Positions 48,258-58,340 of a stretch of DNA of 64,000 nt are shown piece by piece. The stretch is taken from contig CM043942.1 of the NCBI GenBank assembly GCA_014529385.2, positions 111,534,141-111,598,140 of the forward strand. The letters are read 5' to 3'. Both the position numbers and the translations under genes were made by a program. Numbering within the stretch: the stretch's first letter is position 1; every line of letters begins with the position of its first letter. This DNA is from Adiantum capillus-veneris (taxonomy: Eukaryota > Streptophyta > Polypodiopsida > Polypodiales > Pteridaceae). The notes beneath the pieces were generated by a model. It worked only from the letters and a program-made list of their open reading frames with translations. It had not been told where the DNA came from and did not search any database.

Positions 48258-48881
48258 GATGTCTAGCAAGGGTCCATACTGGGTTTGCATGCCATCGAGG
48301 TTGTCTTGTCTAGTGTTGACATCCTCAAGCGTCTTCTGTTGTTCGAGACTCTTGTGTCTCCAGTGTTGAGGTCTCCATTGCACCTGAATGTGTTTCTAAT
48401 GTGCTATGGTCTGTTTGTGTGTCAAGCATACAAGACTCATCTCAACAGGTGGAGGTGTGGCAGAGGTATGCTCTGCTTGAGGGTTAGTGCGTTCTTTCTC
48501 AGCCCCTCCCTCTACATGAACTTCATCCTTTTGAAACCCTCCAAGTGTAGAGGAAGTTTCAAAATTTATTTCTTTGTCAGCCCCTCGATCTGTGTGATCT
48601 TGATCCTCTGTGGGCTTCCCCTCATTTGGACTTTTCTCCTTGTCAAACTCTCCCTCTACAGCATTTCTCATCTCAGAAGTCCTTCCCTCCTCTTGCTCTT
48701 GTCCTTTTTCAGCTGCCCTTATGGAATCTGTTTGCTGCAGTCCATCGATAGTCATCATTAACTCTACAACGTGGTCATCTAATAGGGTTTGTTCTACATC
48801 CTTGTTCACGATATGTGAAATTGCAAGCAGATGCTGGATTAGGGTGGCGTGGTATCGGTGCAAATACTCTATGATATACTT
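48258..48881 (-). pseudogene. Acidic, low-complexity tail exon(s) after the Ulp1 domain
   Basis: After a likely acceptor (CATCAAAG) the minus-strand frame reads KYIIEYLHRYHATLIQHLLA near 48881-48825, DVEQTLLDDHVVELMMTIDG, then a Glu/Lys/Asp-rich stretch (EKGQEQEEGRTSEMRN and similar) to a stop at 48396. Two other frames continue coding-like text (STLETHSGAMETSTLETQES near 48410-48340, then EDVNTRQDNLDGMQTQYG) to a TGA near 48258, so frameshifts occurred. The first 60 residues probably complete the protease fold; the remainder looks disordered. Confidence 0.55.
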
Positions 48882-48977
48882 CTTTGATGCACTTTACAAA
48901 AGACAAAACAAAAACAAAAGGCACATATTTTGTCCAAACTGTCACAATGTTATAGTAATGTTGTGAAAAATGCATAC

Positions 48978-49770
48978 CTTTGACATAAATGGCTTTAATG
49001 CAAAAAAGCTCTACAATATAAACTCAGCATGGAGGAGGCATCTCCATCCGCACGAGTTGCCATCAGTCTGTAAAGGCACCGTCACTTCCTTAATTTATGA
49101 CTTGTACAGCTCTAGATTCTTGCATAGCCTTCCATACATGTGCAACAGTCTTTTTATGCATCTGCAACCACGAGGAGTTGGTATGAACTCAACATAATAA
49201 TTGTCTCCATTGTCTATCAAAAATAAAACCAATTTATAATCATCAATACTCGCAGTCTCAATTCTGGATGTGTTCCTCGAATTGAGTTTAGTGTCCAGAC
49301 AGCTGGCTTGTCAAGTTCAATGGACACGAGGCTCTAGTGGTGGTTGCTCTCATATGGAAAAATTATGGTTGTTACTTGTAGCATTGGACAATGAGCAAGC
49401 CACTTCTCCAATGTGGCAATAGGGGTATTTTTCATTATGAGAAAGGGATAAATTCGGGAATCCAATATATATATTTTTGCATGGCATTGTGGAGGTAACT
49501 GGCTCTTTATCAAACTACAAGACAATTTGAAGTTGTTAGTCTCTAGCCTCAAGGCTGAATAAAAACATGCTAGAGCTGGTGAAAGCATCTTACTTCATGA
49601 AGATATATACAATTTTATCTATGATTTGAGCATTTGGATCCCACAATATATTGATATCCGTAGAACCTAATGCAAGTCTTCTTATACCATCTTCTAGTTG
49701 TATATCTACTATTAATCCTTCCTCCATAGATGACAAAATTTTGTTGTTGCTGACATCAATTTCGTGTGAA
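48978..49770 (-). pseudogene. Ulp1/C48-like cysteine protease domain, spliced and broken
   Basis: Ulp1 proteases process SUMO or related modifiers. The N-terminal part, ILWDPNAQIIDKIVYIFM, ends exon A near 49600. A GTAAGA donor at 49593 and a TTGTCTTGTAG acceptor at 49515 remove a 79-bp intron. The frame then continues in phase with NLIKSQLPPQCHAKIYILDS, matching the helix and strand order of Ulp1. The catalytic His region reads NHH followed by TAG where Trp of the His-Trp pair is expected (49336-49334). The catalytic Cys region, VPLQTDGNSCGWRC, has its Cys codon at 49052-49050 and the oxyanion Gln exactly six residues before it. A frameshift lies between them, and a GTATGC donor follows at 48977. 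Confidence 0.78.
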
Positions 49771-50421
49771 TTACAATGTGGGAACTGTTAAACTCTTCTT
49801 CTATAGCATGTGCTACCTTTTCCTTCTCTTGTAGTTTATTTAACTCCTTTGCACGCTAATTTTCCTGCTCAGCCCTGGCCCTCGTATTCACATCGTGGGT
49901 GACTTCTACAATCTTCACCGCCTCTGGCTTTGATGGAGGAATAAGCAAAATTTCCTTCATTTTATTATCTATAAATTCATTGGGCTGGAGCAGCTTATCA
50001 TATCTCCACCTTACTCTTTTTAGAGTTTCACCGTCTTTGTCCATAATCGTTACCCTGTGTGCATGTGCTGCAACAATTGTTACGTCACAGAAATATTCCA
50101 ACAAAAAATCCTTTGCTGCCTCTTATAGTGCTAGCAATGCAACAGGTTTCCACCTCTTGGTCCCACAACATGCTTCCTCACATATTGACCTAACTAGTCT
50201 TTGGAATGGAAGCTTTGGTACTAGAAGCTCGATACATTTTTGAGCCTTCCTGATTTCCTTAAACAGTCTCATGTGTCTTTGCAGCCTATTCATTCTTGGA
50301 GCTTTCAAGATTTTCATTGGATTTCCTGGTCCCTTCTTTTTACTAGCAAATCTTCCTCCTACTTTAGTAGCCAAACCCTATCCTTTGCCTACCTTTCTTG
50401 TAGTCACTTTGTTCTTACCAT
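49771..50421 (-). pseudogene. Histone H3-like domain with extended C-terminus, fused upstream of Ulp1
   Basis: The ATG at 50421 gives MVRTK, like the H3 tail start, then after a 1-nt frameshift TTRKVGKG, a TAG stop (50380-50378), and LATKVGGRFASKKKG. The fold follows: KEIRKAQKCIELL (alpha-N), KLPFQRLVRSI (alpha 1), a loop with TKRW, ALLAL, a TAA where Gln of ALQEAA is expected (50125-50123), EAAKDFLLEYF (alpha 2) and HAHRVTIMDKD (loop 2 to alpha 3). Loop 1 is one residue longer than in canonical H3 and has Arg-Trp, as in plant CENH3. Unlike a histone it runs on past alpha 3 into RWRYDKLLQPNEFIDNKMKE, a coiled-coil-like stretch (RAKELNKLQEKEKVAHAIEE) after another TAG at 49858-49856, and the Ulp1 domain. 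Confidence 0.78.
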
Positions 50422-50435
50422 TTAATTGTAAGACA

Positions 50436-50437
<2 letters not shown>

Positions 50438-50516
<79 letters not shown>
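50438..50516. repeat. (CT)n microsatellite upstream of the H3-like start
   Basis: About 79 bp of CT on the plus strand, i.e. (GA)n on the coding strand, ending 17 bp before the ATG at 50421. In this position it could act as a GA-rich 5' leader or promoter element, but this is inference. Confidence 0.95.
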
Positions 50517-50518
<2 letters not shown>

Positions 50519-50784
50519 CCTCTCCCCAACAAAAAACACAGCCATTGTTTGAACTAGTAGTCAACAGTTCACTCTTTTTATCATGACTTCTTCATCCGAA
50601 CTCTAATTTGGGTGATCTATAGCCTCAATCAAAGAGCACAAAGCTCTCTAGCATAGATGTAAAGACTGATTCCTTGCATGCACAAAAATGCACTGCACTA
50701 CACACGCACACATCCATGTACACGTGCACTCACATGGAGCAAGGTCACTATGGGTTCCTCTACTTCTTGAGAGCGGGCCTTTGG

Positions 50785-52037
50785 TTAGGCAATGATCTTG
50801 ATTAGATGATCAAGCATCATATCATCTTGGTCTTGCAAAGCGTTCTCATTCTCATCTGTGAGCAAGTGGATGAAGCCCAGATTTTCCTTGATTTTTAAGG
50901 CCCTAAAAAAATTTGCCTGATTGAATGTCTCTAGATAAAGGAAGGTCTTCCGAGATATCCACCTCACCCCCCTGTTGTGCTTCAGTTACTGCTCGGCCAA
51001 GTTGGCTTTAGCTTCCAGCCACCCTGTGTTCTTCTTTGGAGGCTAGACTAGAAGATTTTCTGGCGATCAGATGAGCCACCTCCTCTTCAAGCTGCTTCCA
51101 TTGCTCTTCTCGGGCCATTTTCATCCGAGGTCCCAAGCTTTTGATCGCTTTCTATATACTCCGATCAAAGAGGTCCAAAGATCTAGGTTTTTCCAGCTTA
51201 ATATCTTTATTGAGTTTGCTCAAAGCTTTCTTGGTAAGCCTTCTAAACAGAGTGTCTTTGAACAACTATGCCCCAATGATAAGCAGCTTCTTACTCCCTC
51301 TGGGGTCCTGCCCCCTCCCCTTTGGATATCTTGAGTTTCATGTGTAAGGGTAGATGGTGTGGCAGGATCTTCATTGTTAGCACCTTCAACTCATGAAGAG
51401 ACGAGATCTAGTCAACTTGGTGAGAGCAGTAGCACCTAACAAGTCGAGAAGCCGTGCAGAAATACTGTAGGCTTGTGTATGTGAAGCCCGACATGCTATT
51501 CCATGGACTGCTTCCCACAAGTCCATCATATTCCATTCCTCACAAAAACCCAGTCATTCATCTTTTTAGAGCCTACCAACAGACTACCTGAACCTGTTCT
51601 ATCCTTGTTCTTCTCCGCCATAGTAAACTTTCCTATTAGTAGCCATTCTCATTCAATAGGGGAATCTCTGAGGTGCATCGACAACTTGGATCCATCTTTG
51701 GCATTGCAGGGGAATACATGTTGACAATGCTAATAGGTTGCTTTTCTCAACTGACTCTCACTCCTAGGATTCTCTCAGAAGGGTGATTTATGACCACTTT
51801 GGTCTCAAGGTCCTTGTCTACAATAGAGAGGATGCCACTAAACCCATCCATTTCCTTCCATAGAACACCAGATTCTTTTTCAATGCCTGATTTCTTTTGC
51901 TGTGAGCATCCCGATGGTGTTCTTGGATGGCCCAAAAAGTAACTTCCTTATCATTTCTTACTTCCTGCTTGAAAGGCCATATTTCTTTTGAGTCTTGAAT
52001 CCTTTCATGTTCCACAATTGAATAACTAGGACGTCCA
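50785..52037 (-). pseudogene. LINE3 ORF2 endonuclease region
   Basis: Fragments match LINE1 ORF2: FWAIQEHHRDAHSKRNQALK near 51935-51880, VVINHPSERILGVRVS near 51795-51750, then homologous tracts down to FNQANFFRALKIKENLGFI near 50930-50870 and ENALQDQDDMMLDHLIKIIA ending at 50785, where LINE1 continues into RT. There are many frameshifts. Confidence 0.75.
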
Positions 52038-52194
52038 TTATTGGGAAAGAGGGATGAATTTCACAAAGTACAATCCCTAACATGTTTCTATCTCCTTCAA
52101 TCTAGGAGATTCAGGAGGTTTTCCAACACCTAGTGGTTCCTTCACTTGAAGCGCTTCAAAGGAGCAAAAAAACACAAGACTCTCTTTAGCAGAG

Positions 52195-52233
<39 letters not shown>

Positions 52234-53842
52234 CAAGAGGAGACAATCCCTTTCAAGGCTTCAATATTCTTCAATGATATAGAGTCCCTTGCCATTGCCT
52301 TCACCCTTTTGATTAGGCAATGAAGTTGTTACTATCATCAGTTTAGGTGTAGAGGCATGGAAGACAATTGGATTATCCTTGCCTAGGCCTCGGGGATATG
52401 GAGGTTCCACTTTTCCATAGGCTTATCCTCAAATTTTTTGACTTCATTATCGCAAAACATAGTCTCTTTTTCCTCCGCTACCCCTGTCCCTACATTGCTC
52501 TTCATTTGTTCCTTCTTCTATTCCACAACTGCTTCCTTGACAGGGACCTAGTTGACGAGTCCTACACTGGAATCTTGCATTGTATGATCATTATTTCCAT
52601 TGACCTTCATAGGGCAATCCTTGGCAAAGTGAAAAAAAAATTTACACTCAAAACATGCCCTAAAGTACGTCCCAAAATTGAGCAGAATAGTGATAAGCCC
52701 AACTCCCACATTGATTACCATGCTCTTTGGTGGTATCTTAGAAATATTCCAACCTATGCAAACTCAGTTAGAGGATCTTGCAAGTCCCCTCTTGTTAGGA
52801 ATGAATAAGGGGGTTCGTAGTTAACTGGCAAGCAACCTGATGTTATCCCACAGCCAGCTATGCACACCCATGTACTCGACCCATACAGGATGAATCCCTT
52901 GGAGGGATTCTGTTGAGTCAAATACTGGTTCCCATTGCACCACACACAGTGGTTCTGTTAAAAATTAGGGGGCCTTTTTCTAGGACCTTTGACATTGGAG
53001 ACCTCCTTGAACCTGAGTGAGCAGAACCCTTGGCTAGGTAGGTAGTGTTTTCAATTGCCTCCCCATGACCAAGAATTTGTGGTCCTTGAATCCTGGGCCA
53101 GCTCAAATCTATTAGGGACTCTACCACTGAAGCCAAGCACAAGCGTAAGCTTAGCTTGCATGTCTAGCTACTTCTAAATTGGTGTTGGTGGAATCGTGAC
53201 AATAATAGCCTCTACCACATCCACTTGTTGCAACACAGTCTTCTTTGAATCATTATAGGCTCAATTTACCAGCCCTTCTTTGAATAGCCCACTACATTCT
53301 ACCTGGGAGCAAGTTCTTTTATTATTGTTTGGGTCGCCTTATAATTGGTTGTTTACTTCTTTTAGCTCCTATTTGAGCTGATCTTTGTCACTCTTCAGTT
53401 TTTCCTGGCCTCCGTCTTTTGTTGCCTCAACACGTGTGACTCTAGTGTAGTCCTTGGAGTCCCGATTCTTTAGAATTCTTGAGAATGAGATGACCCGTCT
53501 GAGGGTAGCACAAGATGTTGATCCCTTGTTCACATTTGTACCAATCGCCCCTGGGGCTTCCCTGCCTTGAGGGTCTTCACCTCAAAGTTGATTCCTTGAG
53601 CAGTAAGGACCTTGTCTTTCAAAAGAGAATTATTTATCAATTGGGATGAACCCTTTGTCGGAGCTCTCCCTTCATTCCGTCGTCATTTGTAGGATGCACA
53701 ATCGTCGCTTCCCTTTCATCCATTGGAACGGCTCCATGATTCAATGACATTTTTCTAGCTGCGAACCTTTGTGAGAACTTAATGATGTCTTCCTCCATGG
53801 ACAGGGCCTCGGATTCCATTTTAAACCGCCCAACAAAGCACA
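52038..53842 (-). pseudogene. LINE3 ORF1
   Basis: The start region MESEALSMEEDIIKFSQR near 53818-53765 gives the family N-terminus. The DUF4283-like part is seen as AIENTTYLAKGSAHSGSR near 53060-53005 and the PSKGFILYGSSTWVCIAG region near 52905-52850. The zinc-knuckle region near 52670-52610 has lost ligands. A 35-bp poly-G run interrupts it at 52197-52231. Confidence 0.72.
52197..52231. repeat. 35-bp poly-G homopolymer
   Basis: An uninterrupted run of 35 G on the plus strand within the LINE3 ORF1 region. Runs of this length are prone to assembly error and could form G-quadruplexes. Confidence 0.95.
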
Positions 53843-54060
53843 CAACTTAGCACAAAATAAAGGGAGGAGGGGAGGGGTGGGGGCGGGGGGGGGTAGTGCA
53901 CCAAGCACGCTAGGTTCGAAGACCTTGGGGGAACAATCCCTAGTAGAGGATGCAAATAAAAAGGGAACGTTGAAAAAGGTTAGATAAAGACAAGTATAAA
54001 GGGAATTCTGAAGATAGTTGAAAAAGTATGCATATTAAGTTTAAAGGGGACGTTGAAGAT
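53843..54060. other. Short G-rich spacer
   Basis: G-rich runs near 53865-53893, then AT-rich DNA. It ends with AAGAT at 54056-54060, the left target duplication of the following element. Confidence 0.5.
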
Positions 54061-54580
54061 TGTGACGCCCCATAATCTGGGCGCGTCGGGGAGGGGACGT
54101 TTTGGGCCCGGCTCGGACGGGACCGGCTCGGGTCGGGGTGTTTCTTCAAGGGGTCCTGGCGCGGACGGCACCGGCTCAGGAGGGCCCGGCTCGGACGAGA
54201 CCGGCTCGGGTCGAGGTGTTGCTTCAAGGGGTCCTGGCGCGGACGGCACCGGCTCAGGAGGGCCCGGCTCGGACGGGACCGGCTCGGATCAAGTTGCCTT
54301 CACGGGGGCCCGCCGGCTCGGACGGGACCGGCTCGGGCGTGGTTGCGTTCCATGGGTCGACGGCCGTTTGCGTTTCGCGGGTCTTCGCGGGTCTTGCGTT
54401 CCGGGTCCCTAGCCCCGCGTAGCCTCAAGCTCCGCCGCACTGACGGAGGGTCATAGCGTGCCCCGGGGAACCTTGCATGGAGTCCCCACGGTGCGCGAGT
54501 GCGTGGAGTGAGGCTACAGTGTCTAGGTGGGGGGTCCCCTCCAGTGGCCGATCTCGGGAGGCTCATACCCCTTATATACA
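54061..54580 (-). repeat. 3' LTR of the small element, with a 78-bp minisatellite
   Basis: 520 bp, very GC-rich. Inside, a 78-bp unit starting CCCGGCTCGGACGG is at 54107-54184 and 54185-54262, with a partial third copy after it. CCCCCGGTT after the LTR is a polypurine tract on the element strand. Confidence 0.82.
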
Positions 54581-55363
54581 CCCCCGGTTGAAGAGAGTTC
54601 GACGACCGCGTCGAACGTGGGAGAAAGAGAGCTTGGCTATGCATGAGGCCGTGGGGACAAAGGGGTGCATATAAGTGCAAAGTGAGCAAAACTGTTCCCA
54701 AAATGCAAGTAAGTAGGCATGCTTTGTTTTTGTACTTTTGAGAGTGAGTGTGTGTGTATTTTTGGCTTTTTGGGAGAAGGCTGAAAAAGTATGCTTTGAA
54801 CACCCAAGTAGAATTCCCCGTACTTGAGCATTCCCCGAATAGGTAACCCAGTGTGCGCGGAGCCACCTGCTGCGTTGGCCCGCGCGGAGGCTTCTTGAAA
54901 GCCGAATCTGAAAGAGCGTTCCGTCGCAATGCAACACTTGCGAGTTGGTCCCTGTTTGGACGTCCTTTGGAGGGCAAGCTCGGGGCCCTGTGGTCTCTTT
55001 GTAGACTTGAATGGGTCTTCAGCTCAGCATGGGCCACAAAACGTGGCCGGGACGCGACGAACACCGTTGGCTTGGTTCATCGCGTTTTTGGTTGTTCCTG
55101 TTTTTGTTATAAAGAGCCCTGTCTGGCTCGCATCTAGCCTTTTTCTCATGTGGAGGTGCCCGGCTCGGATCGGGGCCGGCGCGGGTCACGTGTGACGGCC
55201 CGGTGTTTGGACGCGTCACGGGGACGGAGGGCGTGTGGTTGCTTTCTGGAGCTCTCTTCACCAAGATTTTGACGACCCAGGCCATTGCGGTTGGAGTCGT
55301 CGTGAGGATCGTGCGCGTCGGGCACGTCGGTCTTCAGCTCGTTTCCAGGAGCTCTTTTCTGGA
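54581..55363 (-). other. Internal region of the small LTR element, non-coding
   Basis: About 0.8 kb between the LTRs. Several short frames exist on both strands but none shows a retroelement motif. Confidence 0.6.
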
Positions 55364-55375
55364 GCTCTGATACCA
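55364..55375 (-). promoter_or_regulatory. Primer-binding site of the small LTR element
   Basis: The plus-strand GCTCTGATACCA is the complement of TGGTATCAGAGC. It lies two bases left of the right LTR. Confidence 0.88.
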
Positions 55376-55377
55376 AG

Positions 55378-55890
55378 TGTGACGCCCCATAATCTGGGCG
55401 CGTCGAGAAGGGGACGTTTTGGGCCCGGCTCGGACGGGACCGGCTCGGGTCGGGGTGTTTCTTCAAGGGGTCCTGGCGCGGACGGCACCGGCTCAGGAGG
55501 GCCCGGCTCGGACGGGACCGGCTCGGGTCGAGGTGTTGCTTCAAGGGGTCCTGGCGCGGACGGCACCGGCTCAGGAGGGCCCGGCTCGGATGGGACCGGC
55601 TCGGGTCAAGTTGCCTTCATGGGGGCCCGGCTCGGACGGGACCGGCTCGGGCGTGGTTGCGTTCCATGGGTCGACGGCCGTTTGCGTTTCGCGGGTCTTC
55701 GCGGGTCTTGCGTTCCGGGTCCCTAGCCCCACGTAGCCTCAGGCTCCGCCGCACTGACGGAGGGTCATAGCGTGCCCCGGGGAACCTTGCGTGGAGTCCC
55801 CACGGTGCGCGAGTGCCTGGAGTGAGGCTACAGTGTCTAGGTGGGGGGTCCCCTCCCGTGGCCGGTCTCGGGAGGCTCATACCCCTTATA
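55378..55890 (-). repeat. 5' LTR of the small element
   Basis: Matches 54061-54576 with a few substitutions and a short CGCCGG difference near 55630. It lacks the final TACA seen in the left LTR and is followed by AAGAT. Confidence 0.82.
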
Positions 55891-56019
55891 AAGATGGTGA
55901 AAAAAGTGTGCATGCTCTGTCTCTATATCTATATTATAATGGGGGAAGGGATTCCGGGCCCTCGCCCGAACACGTGTCCAAAGCTCCTCATCCGGCTGAC
56001 CCTCCGGCGGTGTGCTCTG

Positions 56020-56073
<54 letters not shown>

Positions 56074-56125
56074 CAGCCTCAAAGTCCTCAAAGCTTGCAT
56101 TTAATTAATCCGCAGCCTCAAAGTC

Positions 56126-56159
<34 letters not shown>

Positions 56160-56639
56160 GATTGCAAAGAAGATGACAAGAAAGTGTGTGGAGGTGGGCA
56201 ACACCATGAGGATGGCACCCTTGCTATACTGGATATGGCGGCGAAGCTGTAGCACGGTGAGACATGTAGAGCTGTCAGCGATGGCGATTTGGTGATGGAA
56301 GGTTGGTGCACTGGTGATGGAGAAGATGAAAGGTGAGGGGGGAGTAGATGGAAGCTGCCACATAAAAGCAGTAATCAGTAGCTACCTACAGGGTGCCATA
56401 GCTAGGTCTGATCATGTGGAAACAAACTCGAGAGTGTCTTCACCAACAGCTCCTCCTCGAGCCTCACCTTCAGCTGCTCAGCACCTGATTGATATGCACA
56501 CACAATGTGGAACCCGACGACAAACCTCTGCAGAGTTTACAATCATACTTTAGTGAATGGCAATTACCCATTGGTCCATAATTTTTCCATAGCAGCATAC
56601 TTCGATTTATTATAAAATTGATTAAACGTCAATTGTTGG
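55891..56639. other. Spacer with two GA microsatellites
   Basis: (GA)n at 56023-56071 and 56129-56157, each preceded or followed by a GCAGCCTCAAAGTC box (56073 and 56112), suggesting a local duplication. No gene is recognised. Confidence 0.6.
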
Positions 56640-58340
56640 CACTGTGTTAGTTGACATGTATCTCAAATGTGGTGCACGTCATAAGCACAAAAAGTGAGCT
56701 TCCTGTCCTGGATGTCGTCTCTTGGAATGTAGTGATTGCAAGATATGTCCAACTTGGGTAGGGCCAAGAAGCTTTATTTGGGTTGTTTCGGTGGATGCGA
56801 AGCGAGGGTGCCTATCGAGATGAAATCGCATACGCTTGTATCTTGAAACCAAGGATCAGGGTCACGAAGCTCTCAGTTGTTTTCAACAAATGTAGAGAGA
56901 GGGCATCTCTCCAAACGCAATCACGTACACTTGGACCTTGATGGCATGTGGTATTACACAAGCTTGCTCAAGAAGCTCTGGGTTGTTTTTGGCGGATGCA
57001 AAGCGAGGGTGTCTATCCAGATGCAATCACTTATGCATGGGCAAAAGAATTCATGGTGATATTGAAATGAAACATCGTGCTTGGCACTACCTTGGTCGAC
57101 ATGTATCCCAAGCAAATCATTCCTTCTTCCCCTCCTTTCAAGCTGACATGGCGATCAGTTGCCAAAAGGTGATTTGCTTTATGATATGCACATTGGACAA
57201 CTACATAGACACGCAAGCTCCCTCATCCACAATATGTGGGCAAGGTTTGCTAGCTCATCTGCACATTCAAGGTCTTCTCAAAAATCCATGGGCACATTGA
57301 AGGCATGTGACATTACACAACATGGTCATATGGGAAATAAAATTCACCATGACATAATTAGACCGGGGTTGTTGAGAGAAAACATCGTGCTTAGCACCGA
57401 CTTGTTTGTGCGGTGCACTTCATAAAGCAGAAAAAGTGCGTGAGGAGCCTCCTGACTGGGATGTCATCTCTTGGAATGCACTAATTGTGAGATATCCAAT
57501 TGGTGGGAGGGTTTCTGGCCCCCCCTCCCTGCCATGTGGCGTTAGCTCTTTGCTCCGGCCAGTGGTGTTTGAAACCCGACAGCACAGGTGACATAGTGTA
57601 TGACACTCTCAAAAATCCACGTGCACATTGAAGGCATGTGGCATTACACAACATGGTCATATGGGCAATAGAATTCACCATGAAATTGTTAGACTGGGGT
57701 TGTTGAGAGAAAACGTCATGCTTAACACCGCCTTGGTTGACATGTATCTATAAATGCGCTGCACTTCATAAAGCACAAAAAGTGTGTGAGGAGCCTCCTG
57801 ACCAACATGTCATCTCTTGGAATGCACTAATTGCGGGATATGTCCAACTAGGGCAGGCCAAGAAGCTTTGTGCTATTTTCAACACAGATGTGAAGCGAGG
57901 GTGTCTCTCTAGATGCAATCACATTCGCTTGCATCTTGAAGGCAAACATGGCATGGAGAAGGGGGAGATCTACAACGAGACGTCTGTAGCTCGGCCTCTA
58001 TAATGGGGGGAGAAAAGGCAAGCATCAAGGTCACGAAGCTCCGGGCTATTTTCAACAGATGCAGAGAGAGGACATCTCTCTAAACAGAATAACGTACACT
58101 TGCACCTTGAAGGCATGTGGAAAATAAGTGTGGTGCACTTCATAAAGCACAAAAAGTGCATGAGGAGCCTCCTAACATGGATGTCCTCTCTTGGAATGCA
58201 CTAATTACGAGATATGTCCAACTCAACAAGGCCAAGAAGCTCTGTGCTATTTTTGATAGATGTTAAGCGAGGGTTTCTCTCCAGATGCAATCACGTTCAC
58301 TTACATCTTGAAGGCAAACATGGCATGGAGAAGGGGTGTC
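56640..58340 (+). pseudogene. Degenerate PPR repeat array
   Basis: Plus-strand frames contain at least five broken PPR motifs: KACGITQA-like tracts near 56945; KACDITQHGHMGNKIHHDII near 57300-57360 followed by LLRENIVLST; CGALHKAEKVREEPPDWDVI near 57408-57465 then SWNALIV; HGHMGNRIHHEIVRLGLL near 57648-57705; CAALHKAQKVCEEPPDQHVI near 57757-57815 then SWNALIAGYVQLGQ; and another HKAQKVHEEPPN-like tract near 58145. The repeats are 70-80% alike by eye, as in one expanded PLS-type PPR gene. Every repeat is frameshifted relative to the next. Confidence 0.75.

Larger units (their letters stand above)
50785..53842 (-). mobile_element. L1-like LINE3, 3' part missing
   Basis: This minus-strand copy keeps the 5' portion: ORF1 from MESEALSMEEDIIKFSQR at about 53818 to about 52040, and the ORF2 endonuclease to about 50785. 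RT and the 3' tail are absent. LINEs normally lose their 5' ends, so loss of the 3' end implies a later deletion or rearrangement. It lies just upstream of the H3-like start. Confidence 0.8.
54061..55890 (-). mobile_element. Small non-autonomous LTR element (TRIM-like) with GC-rich LTRs
   Basis: Two long, nearly identical direct repeats start TGTGACGCCCCATAATCTGG at 54061 and 55378. The left one ends CTTATATACA at 54580 and the right one CTTATA at 55890. The flanks carry AAGAT at 54056-54060 and 55891-55895. A tRNA-Met type primer-binding site (complement TGGTATCAGAGC) lies at 55364-55375, two bases from the right LTR, so the element reads on the minus strand. The internal part is only about 0.8 kb with no recognisable gag or pol, so the element must depend on another for mobility. 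Confidence 0.82.

Noticed and set aside
47650-50421. Endogenous giant-virus insertion as source of histone, Ulp1 and FCP1 genes
   Set aside because: Such viruses can carry related genes, but the segments here are interrupted by spliceosomal-type introns and the histone loop resembles plant CENH3. No viral hallmark gene was seen, so a host origin is favoured, though not proven.
54053-55740. Open frames rich in Gly, Ser, Pro and Asp on both strands
   Set aside because: They are made by the GC-rich 78-bp minisatellite inside the two LTRs and are open in several frames at once, so composition explains them.
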